Part shown: positions 36,040 to 45,800 of the stretch, in pieces
Numbering within the stretch: position 1 is the stretch's first letter
Layout: each line of letters starts with the position of its first letter
Origin: a bacterium
GTDB taxonomy: Bacteria; Zixibacteria; MSB-5A5; GN15; FEB-12
Assembly: GCA_020444475.1 (NCBI GenBank)
Contig: JAHLKV010000003.1
Span: forward strand, 62,001-126,000
DNA: 64,000 nucleotides
Reading direction: 5' to 3'
Translations under genes and position numbers: made by a program
Notes under the pieces: model-generated
What the model was told of the DNA's origin: nothing
Database searches by the model: none
The model's input: only the letters and a program-made list of their open reading frames with translations

Positions 36040-37164
36040 CTATCCGAATGTCGCCAGCAGAATCCCCGCCGCCACCGCCGAGCCGATCACCCCGGCCACG
36101 TTCGGCGCCATAGCGTGCATGATCAGGAAGTTGTTCGGATCCTCCCGCGCCCCCACCACCTGGCAGACGCGCGCCGAGTCCGGCACTGCCGACACGCCGG
36201 CCGCGCCGATGATCGGGTTGATCTTCTTCTTCGACAACAGATTCATCAGCTTGGCGAACAGCACCCCCGATGCCGTCGCTACCGCAAACGACCCCGCCCC
36301 CAGCGCGAATATCTTGATCGAGTCCGGCGTCAGAAAACGACTGGCGTCGGTCGATGCTCCCACCGTCAGGCCGAGCAGAATCGTAATGATATCGATAAAC
36401 GCTGTTCGGGCGGTCGCCGCCAGACGCTCCGTCACACCCGACTCCTTCAGCAGATTGCCGAAAAACAAAAAGCCGAGCAGGTTGAGCGATCCCGGCGCGA
36501 TAAACGCGGTGATCAAAAAGGCGATGATCGGAAAGAGAATCCGAAGCCGCTTACTGACCGGCTTGGACGGTTTCATCCGAATCAACCGCTCTTTCTTCGT
36601 TGTCAACAGCTTGATGATCGGCGGTTGGATAACCGGCACCAGCGCCATGTACGAATACGCCGACACTGCGATCGCCCCCAATAACTGTGGCGCCAGTTTC
36701 GAAGACAGGAAGATAGCTGTCGGGCCGTCGGCGCCGCCGATGATGGCGATCGACGCGGCGTCGGTGTTGGTGAACCCGAGCGCGACCGCTCCGATAAATG
36801 TCAGAAATATCCCCGCCTGCGCGGCCGCGCCCAGCAGGATCAACCTCGGACTCGCCAGCATGCACGAGAAGTCGGTCATGGCGCCGATCCCTAAGAAGAT
36901 CAGCGGCGGATACCACCCCTGCGTGACCCCCTTGTACAGGATCGACAGCACCGACCCTTCTTCGTAGATGCTGATATTCATGCCCCACTGAAGCGGGATA
37001 TTGCCGACCAGCATGCCGAATCCGATCGGCACCAGCAGCAGCGGTTCATAATCCTTGGCGATTCCCAGGTAGATGAAAATACATCCCACCGCGAGCATGA
37101 TGAAATTGCCCCAGGTAAAATTGAACAGCGCGCCGGTATGGAGAAAATTGAGAAACGTTTCCAT
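36040..37164 (-). CDS. mmdB: Na+-translocating decarboxylase, beta (membrane pump) subunit
   Basis: 374 residues, nine or more membrane helices. The sodium-pathway region GGADGPTAIFLSSKLAP (about 148-164) and the late NTPDAVATAN-equivalent GVSAVPDSARVCQVVG are the landmarks of OadB/MmdB/GcdB. It couples decarboxylation of carboxybiotin to Na+ export. It is the last gene of the operon, 28 bp after the biotin carrier, and is followed by a terminator. Substrate specificity (methylmalonyl-CoA rather than oxaloacetate or glutaconyl-CoA) is inferred from the alpha subunit. Confidence 0.92.
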   Translation of the reverse strand: METFLNFLHTGALFNFTWGNFIMLAVGCIFIYLGIAKDYEPLLLVPIGFGMLVGNIPLQWGMNISIYEEGSVLSILYKGVTQGWYPPLIFLGIGAMTDFSCMLASPRLILLGAAAQAGIFLTFIGAVALGFTNTDAASIAIIGGADGPTAIFLSSKLAPQLLGAIAVSAYSYMALVPVIQPPIIKLLTTKKERLIRMKPSKPVSKRLRILFPIIAFLITAFIAPGSLNLLGFLFFGNLLKESGVTERLAATARTAFIDIITILLGLTVGASTDASRFLTPDSIKIFALGAGSFAVATASGVLFAKLMNLLSKKKINPIIGAAGVSAVPDSARVCQVVGAREDPNNFLIMHAMAPNVAGVIGSAVAAGILLATFG

Positions 37165-37192
37165 GTGAGTGCTCGATACGGTCAGGAGACCG

Positions 37193-37582
37193 CTACTCGA
37201 ATTCGACCAGCATCTGGTTTTCGCGGACCGAGTCGCCGACCGCTATCGGGATGTTTTTTACCTTGCCGGCGGCGGGCGCGGCAATCGAGGTCTTCATCTT
37301 CATCGCCTCGATCACCAGCAGCACCTGTCCTTCCGTGACCGAGTCGCCCACCTTGCACTTGATCTCGACGATCGTTCCGGCGATGGGCGATGCTACTCCG
37401 CCTTCACCGGAACCCGATGTTCTCGGCGCCGACGAAGGAGGCGGGGCCGACGGTGCGGCGGCGTTGGAAGATTTGGCTCGGGGACGTGGGGCGTAGGTGG
37501 GTGTCGGGAATCCTTCACCGGCATCCAGTACTTCAACTTCTACTTCGTAAGCCACCCCGTGGACGGTTATCTTGAGTTTCAC
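37193..37582 (-). CDS. mmdC: Biotin carrier subunit of the decarboxylase
   Basis: 129 residues: a short N-terminal strand region, a Pro/Ala/Ser-rich flexible linker (about 28-62; NAAAPSAPPPSSAP), and a C-terminal biotinyl domain with the acceptor lysine in IEAMKMKTS (about 95). Carries CO2 from the alpha to the beta subunit. The linker length matches gamma/MmdC subunits. It sits between the OadG-like gene and the beta subunit gene. Confidence 0.93.
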   Translation of the reverse strand: MKLKITVHGVAYEVEVEVLDAGEGFPTPTYAPRPRAKSSNAAAPSAPPPSSAPRTSGSGEGGVASPIAGTIVEIKCKVGDSVTEGQVLLVIEAMKMKTSIAAPAAGKVKNIPIAVGDSVRENQMLVEFE

Positions 37583-37657
37583 GACTGAACTCCTGAGAAA
37601 GTCACTCTCTCGACAAAGCAGTTATAGCACACCGTGCTCAAACGACAGGCTCTATTT

Positions 37658-38005
37658 TCAACGTTTCTTCGAAACGACATGGGAACCATGCAGAATCGCG
37701 CGACCCTGCATCGACCACCCACCCCCCTGTGGCGTACTCGACATCAGGCGACGAACCTTGCGGATATGAAACCGCCCCTGGATCATCGTCGCACACGCCG
37801 CCGCGATCAGCACCAGCGTCGTGGTGTCGATCGTCGGCTCGCGGTCGAGCGCCGCCTGCTCATCCCTCGCTTCTTTTCTCTGCCATCGCTCGTCGGCGGT
37901 CCGCACCAGCGTCACTGCGCCGGTGATAATGAACAACACCACGAAGACGATGGCGATGCCGATGACGGCGAATTCCAGACTGAACTGAATGGCCTCATTC
38001 ATCAC
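37658..38005 (-). CDS. OadG-like small membrane subunit (delta/gamma) of the decarboxylase
   Basis: 115 residues with one N-terminal helix (AVIGIAIVFVVLFIITGAVTLV), a charged linker, then LVLIAAACATMIQGRFHIRKVRRL, the hydrophobic stretch and basic end common in OadG-type proteins of methylmalonyl-CoA decarboxylases. It stabilises the membrane complex. It lies 9 bp after the alpha subunit gene. Confidence 0.85.
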   Translation of the reverse strand: MMNEAIQFSLEFAVIGIAIVFVVLFIITGAVTLVRTADERWQRKEARDEQAALDREPTIDTTTLVLIAAACATMIQGRFHIRKVRRLMSSTPQGGGWSMQGRAILHGSHVVSKKR

Positions 38006-38014
38006 TCGTCATCC

Positions 38015-39565
38015 TTATAGCGGGATCAACCCGTGTTTCTTCTGGGGACGAAGCTCGCGCTTGGCCTTCAGCACCTCCAGCGCCTGCGCGAGATAGGACC
38101 GAGTGTCCGACGGGTCGACAATCTCATCCACCAGTCCATGACCGGCCGCCACGTACGGATTGGCAAACAGCTCCTTGTACTCCCGGATCTTATCCTGCCT
38201 CGCCTTCTCCGGATCATCGGCCGAGCTGATTTCCTTGCGGTACAGCACACCCACCGCACCCTCTGCGCCCATCACCGCGATTTCCGCCGACGGCCACGCG
38301 ATCAGCGTGTCGGCCCCCATGCTCTTGGCACACATCGCCAGATACGCGCCGCCGTACGCCTTGCGAATAACCGTGGTCAGCTTCGGCACCGTCGCCGATG
38401 CGTACGCGAACAGCATCTTGGCGCCGTGACGGATGATACCGCCGTATTCCTGCTGCACGCCGGGCATGAATCCGGGCACATCGACAAATGTCAGAATCGG
38501 AATGTTGAACGCATTGCAGAATCGGATGAAACGCGACGCCTTGTCCGATGAATCTATATCCAGCACACCCGCCTTCACCAGCGGCTGATTCGCGACCACA
38601 CCCACCGAATACCCGGCCAGGCGGCCGAACCCGACGATAATGTTCGAGGCAAACTGCTCCTGGACCTCGAGAAAATCTCCCTGATCCAGTACCCGCGAAA
38701 TAACTTCGTGCATGTCGTACGGCTCCGCCGGATCCTCCGGAACAATATCGTTCATGGAATCGTCGGGGAAAACACCTTCGTCATGCAAATCGGGACGGAA
38801 CGGTGGATCTTCGGTGTTGTTGCTCGGCAAATACGACAGCAAACGCTTCGTCAGGGCGATCGCGTCCTCGTCATCCTCGGCGACAAAATGCACCACGCCC
38901 GAATAGTGCGCCGTGCTCTCCACGCCGCCGAGCTGCTCGGCCGTAATCTCCTCACCCGTCACCTGCTTGATAACCAGCGGACCGGTGATATACATCTGAC
39001 CTTCGCTGCGCACCTGGATGATGAAGTCGGTAAGGGCCGGCGAATACGCCGCCCCGCCGGCACACGGGCCGGCGATTATGCTGATCTGCGGCACCACGCC
39101 CGACAGCAGTACGTTGCGATAGAATATCTGTCCATATCCGGAAAGCGAGTCGACACCCTCCTGAATACGCGCGCCGCCGCTGTCGTTGATCATCACGAAC
39201 GGATCGCCCGTCTTTAATGCCGCGTCCATCGCCTCACGAATCTTGCGTCCGGTCATCTCACCCACCGAACCGCCCGCCACCGTGAAGTCCTGACTCGCCA
39301 CATACACCGGCCGACCGTCACAAATACCATGACCGGTCACGACCCCTTCACCCGGAAACTCCTTGTCGGCCATCCCGAACGATGTACACCGGTGTTTCAC
39401 CCACAAGAGCGATTCGCGAAACGTATCCTCCTCGAACAGAAGATCGATCCTCTCCCGGGCCGTCAGCTTGCCGAGTTCATGCTGTTTCTTGACTCGGTCC
39501 GGACCACCGCCCTGTACCAGCTTGGCCCGACGCTTCTGAAGATCCTGTATCCTGGATTTTGCCAT
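38015..39565 (-). CDS. mmdA: Methylmalonyl-CoA decarboxylase alpha subunit / acyl-CoA carboxyltransferase
   Basis: 516 residues, full-length carboxyltransferase of the PccB/MmdA family. Motifs: GKLTARERIDLLFE (about 33), GGSVGEMTGRKI, DSGGARIQEGVDSL, GPCAGGAAYSPAL (acyl-CoA oxyanion), and in the second half VDVPGFMPGVQQEYGGIIRHGAK and KAYGGAYLAM. Transfers the carboxyl of methylmalonyl-CoA to biotin. Presence of the dedicated sodium-pump genes next door argues for decarboxylation with energy conservation rather than propionyl-CoA carboxylation. AAGG is found upstream of ATG. Confidence 0.92.
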   Translation of the reverse strand: MAKSRIQDLQKRRAKLVQGGGPDRVKKQHELGKLTARERIDLLFEEDTFRESLLWVKHRCTSFGMADKEFPGEGVVTGHGICDGRPVYVASQDFTVAGGSVGEMTGRKIREAMDAALKTGDPFVMINDSGGARIQEGVDSLSGYGQIFYRNVLLSGVVPQISIIAGPCAGGAAYSPALTDFIIQVRSEGQMYITGPLVIKQVTGEEITAEQLGGVESTAHYSGVVHFVAEDDEDAIALTKRLLSYLPSNNTEDPPFRPDLHDEGVFPDDSMNDIVPEDPAEPYDMHEVISRVLDQGDFLEVQEQFASNIIVGFGRLAGYSVGVVANQPLVKAGVLDIDSSDKASRFIRFCNAFNIPILTFVDVPGFMPGVQQEYGGIIRHGAKMLFAYASATVPKLTTVIRKAYGGAYLAMCAKSMGADTLIAWPSAEIAVMGAEGAVGVLYRKEISSADDPEKARQDKIREYKELFANPYVAAGHGLVDEIVDPSDTRSYLAQALEVLKAKRELRPQKKHGLIPL

Positions 39566-39946
39566 CTCAGCACTACCTTACGGAATGAAGTTCCGAGACT
39601 CCGTTCAGCCGGAATGTCGCTTCAAAATTCGCCGGACAATAGCGTATCGAATCACTTTCCGAAAGGCTTTTTTTCATTTTCCGGTGGTGATGCATCAAAG
39701 TGGACCCTGATCACCTATGATTGCGTCTTCCTGCTCGACCGCCGGTCACGTTTGACGCGTATGCGGGCGGCATGGCCTACCCTACACCGTTCGCCCGATT
39801 TAACATCCTCCACGTATACAGCCATCGATCAGCGAGTTACGAACGGACGGGTGAAGGCAGGCCGACACATCAACAAGTGCGCGACATCTGCCGACACCAA
39901 AATCAACGACCGGTAGTCAATAATCGCTGGGAAGAATGGACCAACC
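39566..39946. other. Divergent intergenic region upstream of mmdA
   Basis: About 380 bp without a supported gene. It should hold promoters for the decarboxylase operon (minus) and the 239-aa protein gene (plus); none was located convincingly. Confidence 0.4.
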
Positions 39947-40666
39947 ATGCACGAGTACGTTGTCGTCGTCGGCGCCGCCGCCGTGCTGCTGATCATCGCC
40001 TTTTCGATTCGCAAGTCGATTGCCGCCCGCGCCGAATACCGCCAATACCTCCAGCAGGCCGGCTTTTTCGAATTGTCGATGCAGGACGATGAACTCGCCA
40101 GGCGCGTCAAAAGCCTCGCCAAACGGGGACGAAAAGAGCGCCTTCGCCTCAGCAAACCCTGGCGGGCAAGCGGCTCCTACGGTGAGTATTATCTCTACAA
40201 TCCGTTTGGCGGCGAAGACGACCCGCTGATCCTTACCGTCCGCTCGTCGTCGCTGAACCTTCCCCGCTTCTACCTCATACCGAAACTGCCGTTCCACGGC
40301 ATGGTCGGCTCCATGCTCAATAAGCTGGTATCCTCCGCCCTCAAGGGACAGCTGCCGCTTATCTCGATGACCGCGACACCTGAGTTCGATGCTCGCTATG
40401 CGCTCAGCGGCGAAGATGAGTTTGCTGTCCGACGGTTTTTCAGCGACGATCTCATCCGCGAATTGCTCAGCCACGAGACATCGTTCGCCATCAACGCCGA
40501 CCGCGATCTCTTCCTCTTCGACGCCCGCAACATGAAAAATCTATCCGAGTTTCGACCAGGCGGCAAGACGCCGCTCGATGTCTGGCGCACTCAGCTCGAA
40601 CGGGCGGAGAAAATCTGCGCCCTCCTGCGCAAACACAGCGACTCCTATCGCCGTATCAACGCCTGA
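39947..40666 (+). CDS. Hypothetical protein with N-terminal membrane helix
   Basis: 239 residues. One helix (VVVVGAAAVLLIIAFSI) followed by a cytoplasmic domain with helical LQQAGFFELSMQDDELARRVKSL and a beta-rich middle (YYLYNPFGGEDDPLILTVRS, RFYLIPKLP) and C-terminal helices. The pattern suggests a membrane-anchored sensor or DUF3137-like protein, but no family is assigned. Followed by the glycosyltransferase-like gene 67 bp later. Confidence 0.6.
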   Translation: MHEYVVVVGAAAVLLIIAFSIRKSIAARAEYRQYLQQAGFFELSMQDDELARRVKSLAKRGRKERLRLSKPWRASGSYGEYYLYNPFGGEDDPLILTVRSSSLNLPRFYLIPKLPFHGMVGSMLNKLVSSALKGQLPLISMTATPEFDARYALSGEDEFAVRRFFSDDLIRELLSHETSFAINADRDLFLFDARNMKNLSEFRPGGKTPLDVWRTQLERAEKICALLRKHSDSYRRINA

Positions 40667-40733
40667 TCGGATTTTTCGGCAACACCGACCACCAGATCTA
40701 CGTATCTTCCTTCAATAGCCGGAGGAAGATACC

Positions 40734-41645
40734 ATGTTCCACAGCCCGATTGTAATTGCTGTCTACTGCGACGATGAACATGCCCTGATCAATACTTGCC
40801 TGCTCGCCGAAAGCCTTCGTGCCTTCGGCGGCCGACTCAGCGCCTGCCCCATCCGCACCTACTCGCCGTCCGAGGCGAAGTTTGGCAATCCGTCAATACT
40901 CGAAAAGGCCACCACGCTCGGTATCGACCGAAGGACCATCGATACGCCCGAGTCGGTCCGCTGGCTCTTTTACGCCGCCAAGCCGTTCGCGGCAGCGAAG
41001 GCTGAGGCCGACCTTGACGGCAATGCCGAGATACTGATCTTCATGGACGATGACACTGTCATCCTCGACGAGCCAAAAGAACTCGAACTGACCGGGGAAA
41101 TCTCACTGGCCTACGTCCCGGTCATGCACAACCGCGCCGGTTCGTCACTCGAAACACCACCCGATGAACTCTGGACCAGAGTCTACGAGTTGCTCGGTAT
41201 CCGCGATAAACAGCTCTTCCCGATGGTCACGCCGGTTGACCGACAGAAGATCCGCGCCTATTTCCACTGCGGCCTGCTTGCCGTACGGCCGGAACTCGGC
41301 ATCATGCGCGCCTGGGCCGACTCGTTCGTGAAGCTCGCAGAGGATGCACGTGTGGAGGAACTCTGCCGCGATGACCGCACCCGCAAAGTCTTCCTCCACC
41401 AGCACGCCCTCACCGGACCGATCCTCCATACCCTGGACCGCCCGCACATGCACGAGCTACCGGAGCGCTACAACTACCCGGTCTTTTTCGAGAAGATCTA
41501 CGATTCCCCCCGCCCGTACAACTCGCTGGAAAGCGTCGTAACGATGCGACGGGTCGTGCCCCTCTCGAAAGTCGGCGCCGACTGGCCGGAACAACTCCAC
41601 GGCCCTTCAGACAGAATCACCTGGCTCCAAGACCACTGGGTTTAG
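40734..41645 (+). CDS. Glycosyltransferase-like (GT-A fold) hypothetical protein
   Basis: 303 residues. Starts IVIAVYCDDEHALINTCLLAESLRAFGG (nucleotide-binding-like strand and helix), with EILIFMDDDTVIL near residue 105, a DxD-type metal motif; later HCGLLAVRPELGIMRAW and LHQHALTGPILHTL resemble the acceptor half of GT-A enzymes. No signal peptide; cytosolic. Sugar donor and acceptor unknown. GGAGGAAGATACC precedes the ATG. A neighbouring cell-surface decoration role is possible but unsupported by nearby genes. Confidence 0.6.
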   Translation: MFHSPIVIAVYCDDEHALINTCLLAESLRAFGGRLSACPIRTYSPSEAKFGNPSILEKATTLGIDRRTIDTPESVRWLFYAAKPFAAAKAEADLDGNAEILIFMDDDTVILDEPKELELTGEISLAYVPVMHNRAGSSLETPPDELWTRVYELLGIRDKQLFPMVTPVDRQKIRAYFHCGLLAVRPELGIMRAWADSFVKLAEDARVEELCRDDRTRKVFLHQHALTGPILHTLDRPHMHELPERYNYPVFFEKIYDSPRPYNSLESVVTMRRVVPLSKVGADWPEQLHGPSDRITWLQDHWV

Positions 41646-41649
41646 TCGG

Positions 41650-41920
41650 CGTGCGTAGTGTACGTCCCCGCCGGGTGGCCCACCATTTATGGTGGGGCTT
41701 GCTCGTAAACGTGCGCAGTGTACTCCCCCTCGACAACCGTACCCCACGCGTCTCGCGTGGGTCTGTGCCGCGCGAACGTGCGTGGTGTACGTCCCCGTGC
41801 ACCACGATACCCTCGCACGTTGCGTCACGTGCTAGACCGCCGGAGGCGGTCGACACGTGACGCCTACTGCGCCCCCCCGTCGTCCCGAACCCGTAGGTCC
41901 GAACCCCTGCGGTTCGGACA
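41650..41920. repeat. Intergenic palindromic repeat mosaic
   Basis: Contains CCCACGCGTCTCGCGTGGG-type (41742-41760), GTGCGTGGTGTACGTCCCCG plus CACCACG arms, the 45-nt GTTGCGTCAC...GTGACGC element (41819-41863) and GTCCGAACC/GGTTCGGAC (41897-41919; 27 bp identical to 17496-17522). Non-coding; antisense open frames over it are spurious. Confidence 0.75.
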
Positions 41921-41940
41921 TGTCACCGCACCGCCTCCAC

Positions 41941-41973
41941 AAAAAAACGCCGCCAGGTTACCCACCTGGCGGC
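41941..41973 (-). terminator. Rho-independent terminator of the 155-aa lipoprotein gene
   Basis: 10-bp stem GCCGCCAGGT/ACCTGGCGGC (41949-41958 with 41964-41973) followed by T7 on the minus strand. Confidence 0.9.
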
Positions 41974-41994
41974 GCCTTTGGGAATGCTCCCGCC

Positions 41995-42459
41995 TTAGTC
42001 TGTGCTCAGCCCCCGGAAATCCAGCTTCCCTTCGCCCGGGTTCTGAATCCAACCCATGGCGCATCGCTTGTCGACCTTCACCGAATCACGCCAGAAGAAA
42101 TCAGCGTCGCTGCCCTGGGCAAACTCCATCCAGGCATTGGTCGCGTTGCCGTCGGCCATCGTCCACGAGATCTCCGTCGCGGACAGGGTCGGCATGACGA
42201 TCTGCTTGCCGTTATAGTAGACCTCACCGGTGGGCGTGACTTCCATGGGAATGCTGTACCGCCACAAACCGCTGGCTCCGCCCCAGCGATGATTGGTGAC
42301 ATACGTCCCGTAGGTCAGCGCCACTTTCGGCGACACCTGCGGCATGTTGTTTGAACTCATCGGATCGTCGTCTTTACTGCAGGACACGCAGACCATCGAG
42401 ATCGCGCTCAGGCCGAGAATGACAGCCAGTTTGCCGGTGTTTCTGAAAATCGAATTCAT
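41995..42459 (-). CDS. Small lipoprotein, function unknown
   Basis: 154 residues. Signal ending in the lipobox VSC (ISMVCVSC; about 20-27) followed by SKDDDPM. The mature part is beta-rich with WGGASGLWRYSIPMEVTPTG and FFWRDSVKVDKRCAMG. No family recognised. ATG at 42459 with GAGGAGTTGATC upstream. Divergent from the LamG protein; terminated by a strong hairpin. Confidence 0.65.
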   Translation of the reverse strand: MNSIFRNTGKLAVILGLSAISMVCVSCSKDDDPMSSNNMPQVSPKVALTYGTYVTNHRWGGASGLWRYSIPMEVTPTGEVYYNGKQIVMPTLSATEISWTMADGNATNAWMEFAQGSDADFFWRDSVKVDKRCAMGWIQNPGEGKLDFRGLSTD

Positions 42460-42855
42460 GATCAACTCCTCGTTTGTTTTCACAGGTCTTTGTTTTCGTC
42501 TCTGCCCACTACGCGCAGGGACGACCGGGAAGTGATCATGGATTCTGAAAGTCGATGTTACGAACCCGCTTTACGGGTAACGGAGGTCGGCTCTCTTGGT
42601 CTTTGTCCTATCAAGTATCTGTTCCCCCATTCTCTCCCGTCCGTCACCAATCACCACAAATCATGCAACCCCGTGCATACTCTCCGACTATCCAGCATTC
42701 TTCTGCGTACTCCAGCACCGCAGCGTGCATTCTCCCATTGCCAATCAACGACTTATGAAAGATCGCCTGATTTTCTCCACGATCACATTTCGGAGCGATT
42801 CTTGCTATATCCCCGCCTTTACTATCACCAGTTGGAGAAACCCGGAAGGAGAGGT
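42460..42855. other. Divergent intergenic region before the LamG protein gene
   Basis: Nothing coding is supported; open frames here extend the LamG protein upstream without an SD. Presumed promoters for both sides; none defined. Confidence 0.4.
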
Positions 42856-45800
42856 ATGTCCAAACGGAATTGCTCACGATCGACGATCTGGACCATCTGC
42901 ATGCTCGGAGCGCTGCTCGTGGTCGGTCTCAGCCACTCAGGATTAGCTCAGGTCCCGGAAATCAGCAACCTGACCGTCTCCTCCTCCGGAGGAAACAACA
43001 GCATCGATGAATCGGTTGACGCCGCCTATTCTCTCAGTGGTTCTGCTACCACCGCCGCCACCGCCTGGAACCACAACGGCCAGCCGACGATGGCCTATTT
43101 TATGCCGTTCGAAGGTGGCGCTACCGCCGCCCGCGATGATCTCTCCGGCAACGGCGTTGTCACCAGCCTGGTCGGTTCCCCGACCTGGTCGGCGACCTCC
43201 GGCCACGACAGCCGCGGCGCCTACACATTCTCCAACGGCAACTACCTCCGAGCCGCCTCAGGCTTCCCGACTTCGTCATCATACACCATTGCCGCCTGGA
43301 TCAACCGCTCCACTACCTCGGGCTATGCATTCATCCTCGGCAGTGACAATTCCACCGGCGGCCATGGCTTCCGAATCACCTACGACGGCCGCATCTCGGC
43401 CGGCCAAAACGGCAACTGGAAAATCGCGGAAAGCAACCGCCCCCGTGAAATAGCCGCCAACACCTGGTATCACGTCGCCGTCAGTTTCGACCACGCCTCC
43501 CGGGCTATGGTCCTTTACCTGAACGGCAACCCGATCGATACCGCCATTGTTGACGTCAACGATGCCGATGTCAGCGACGGTACCATCCAGATCGGCGCCG
43601 TCGGCGGCACCACGCCGTTTGTCGGCCGCATCGACGACCTCCGTATCTACAGGTCGGCCCTCACCACCGGTCAGATGGCCGAACTTCACCTCGCCACCGG
43701 CCCCAACCGTATCGCCCCCTCCGAATTGTCGGTCGGCGACACCTGGCAAGCACACGTCACGCCCTTCTCGGCCTCTGCAAAGGGCATAACCTATACGTCC
43801 AACACGCTGACCATCCTTGCGACCGCCCCCGCGTTCACTTCGACTCCCGTCGCATCAGGAATCGTCGGCAAGCGGTATCGCTCTTACGCCGAAGCTACCG
43901 GCGGTCCGGCCCCGACCTTCGCGCTGGTCTCCGGGCCGGCCGGCATGACGGTCGACCCGAACACCGGGCTTGTCTTCTGGATCCCCGGCGTCGCCGGCTC
44001 CTATCCGGTTACGATCTCAGCCGATAACAGCCAGGGCACCGACCTGCAGAACTTCTCCATTACCGTCGCCGACCCGACTGTCGGCGTCGCAAACGTCGTC
44101 CTGCAGCCACTCGGCAACGATGACCTCCAGGCTTCCTACGACCTGGCTCTCAACGCCACCACCGCCGCGACCGCCTGGTACAAAGAAGACCAGCCGATCA
44201 TGACACTCTTCATGCCGTTTGAAGGCGGACCGGAGTTCGCCACCGAGGATTACTCCGGTAACCAGCACGATGCGCTCGAAATCACCGGCAATCCGGTCTG
44301 GCTGGCCGATGGCGGTCACGACGGCAACGGTGCGTTCGAATTCGACGGCAGCAGCTTCCTGAACTGCGGAAGCATCTTCCCGACCCTGTCGTCCTACACG
44401 AAGACGGCCTGGTTCTACCGCACCGCCAGCCGTGAGTTTACCCACATCCTCTCCGGCTGGGACCACAACACCGCCGCCACCGGCGGCCATGGCCTCCGCT
44501 GCAGCTTCGATGACCGCCTCGGAGCCGGACAAAACGGCGACTGGCGACTCGTACAATCCGAAGCCGGCGCGGTCACCCTGAACGAATGGCACTTCGCAGC
44601 CGTAACCTTCGACTATGCCTCCGGTATGATGCGACTCTATCTCGACGGTGTCGAGGTTGACACCGCCACCCTCTCGGTTGACATGCGCGACGTTACCGAT
44701 GCCGGTGTCCTCGTCGGCGCTACCCGCGGCGAATATGCCTGGAAGGGTCGTATCGACGACGCCCGTATCTACAACTATGTCGTCTCGCCCGAACAGATCG
44801 CATCGATGTACGCCGGCAACGACGACATCATCGTCGCCAACGAAACCACTCTCGGCGAGCACTGGCAGGCCCGCGTGACCGGCTTCTCCTCCACCGAAGC
44901 CTCCGTCCCGTACGCCTCGGCTACCATCACTATCGGCGCCACCAATCAGCCGCCGACGCTGGCCGCTATCGGAGCGCAGTCAATCGATGAAAACGCGACC
45001 CTTTCGTTCACCGTCACCGCCACTGATCCCGACATGACTATCCCCTCGCTCTCGGCCGATCCTCTCCCGGCCAACGCGAGCTTCGCGGACAACGGCGACG
45101 GTACCGGCAGCTTCAGCTTCACGCCGGACTTCGATCAGGCCGGGACCTACGACATCACCTTCGCGTGCAGCGACGGCGTCGACTCCGATGAAGAACTCGT
45201 CACCATCACCGTCAACAACGTCAACCGCGCTCCTGTCGTGGCTGCGGTAGGCAACCAGCTGGTCGACGAGGGCCAGTTGCTTGAGCTAACCGTTACCGCC
45301 GACGATCCCGACGGCGATGCGCTCACCATGTCAATCGTCGATCTCCCCGAGAACGCTCTCTTCACGGACAACAACGACAACACCGCCGACTTCTCGTTCG
45401 CCCCGTCCTACCTCCAGGCCGGTGTCTACACGGTCTGGTTCCGGACATTCGACGGCGCAGGGGACGGTGACTCCGTGATGGTCGAAATCACCGTCGTTGA
45501 CATTCCGGTTAATTCTCTCTGGTCGGCCACCATCCACTCGCAGGGTGAGACCGACGGCACCGCTGTCACCGAAGCGTCGGTAATTATCGGCGTGAACCTC
45601 GACGCGCAGTCAACTGCCGCGAGTCCGTTCCCACCGTCCTACACCACCAGCCTGCAGCTCCGCGCCGCCGACTTCAGCGGTCCGTACTTCAGAGACATCC
45701 AGGCGGTTGGTCAGGACTGCTACTACTGGACGGTCGACCTCGATCCCCACGGCAACAGCGGCTCGCCGGCTACTTCTCGCTGTGCGACCCTGAGCTGGGA

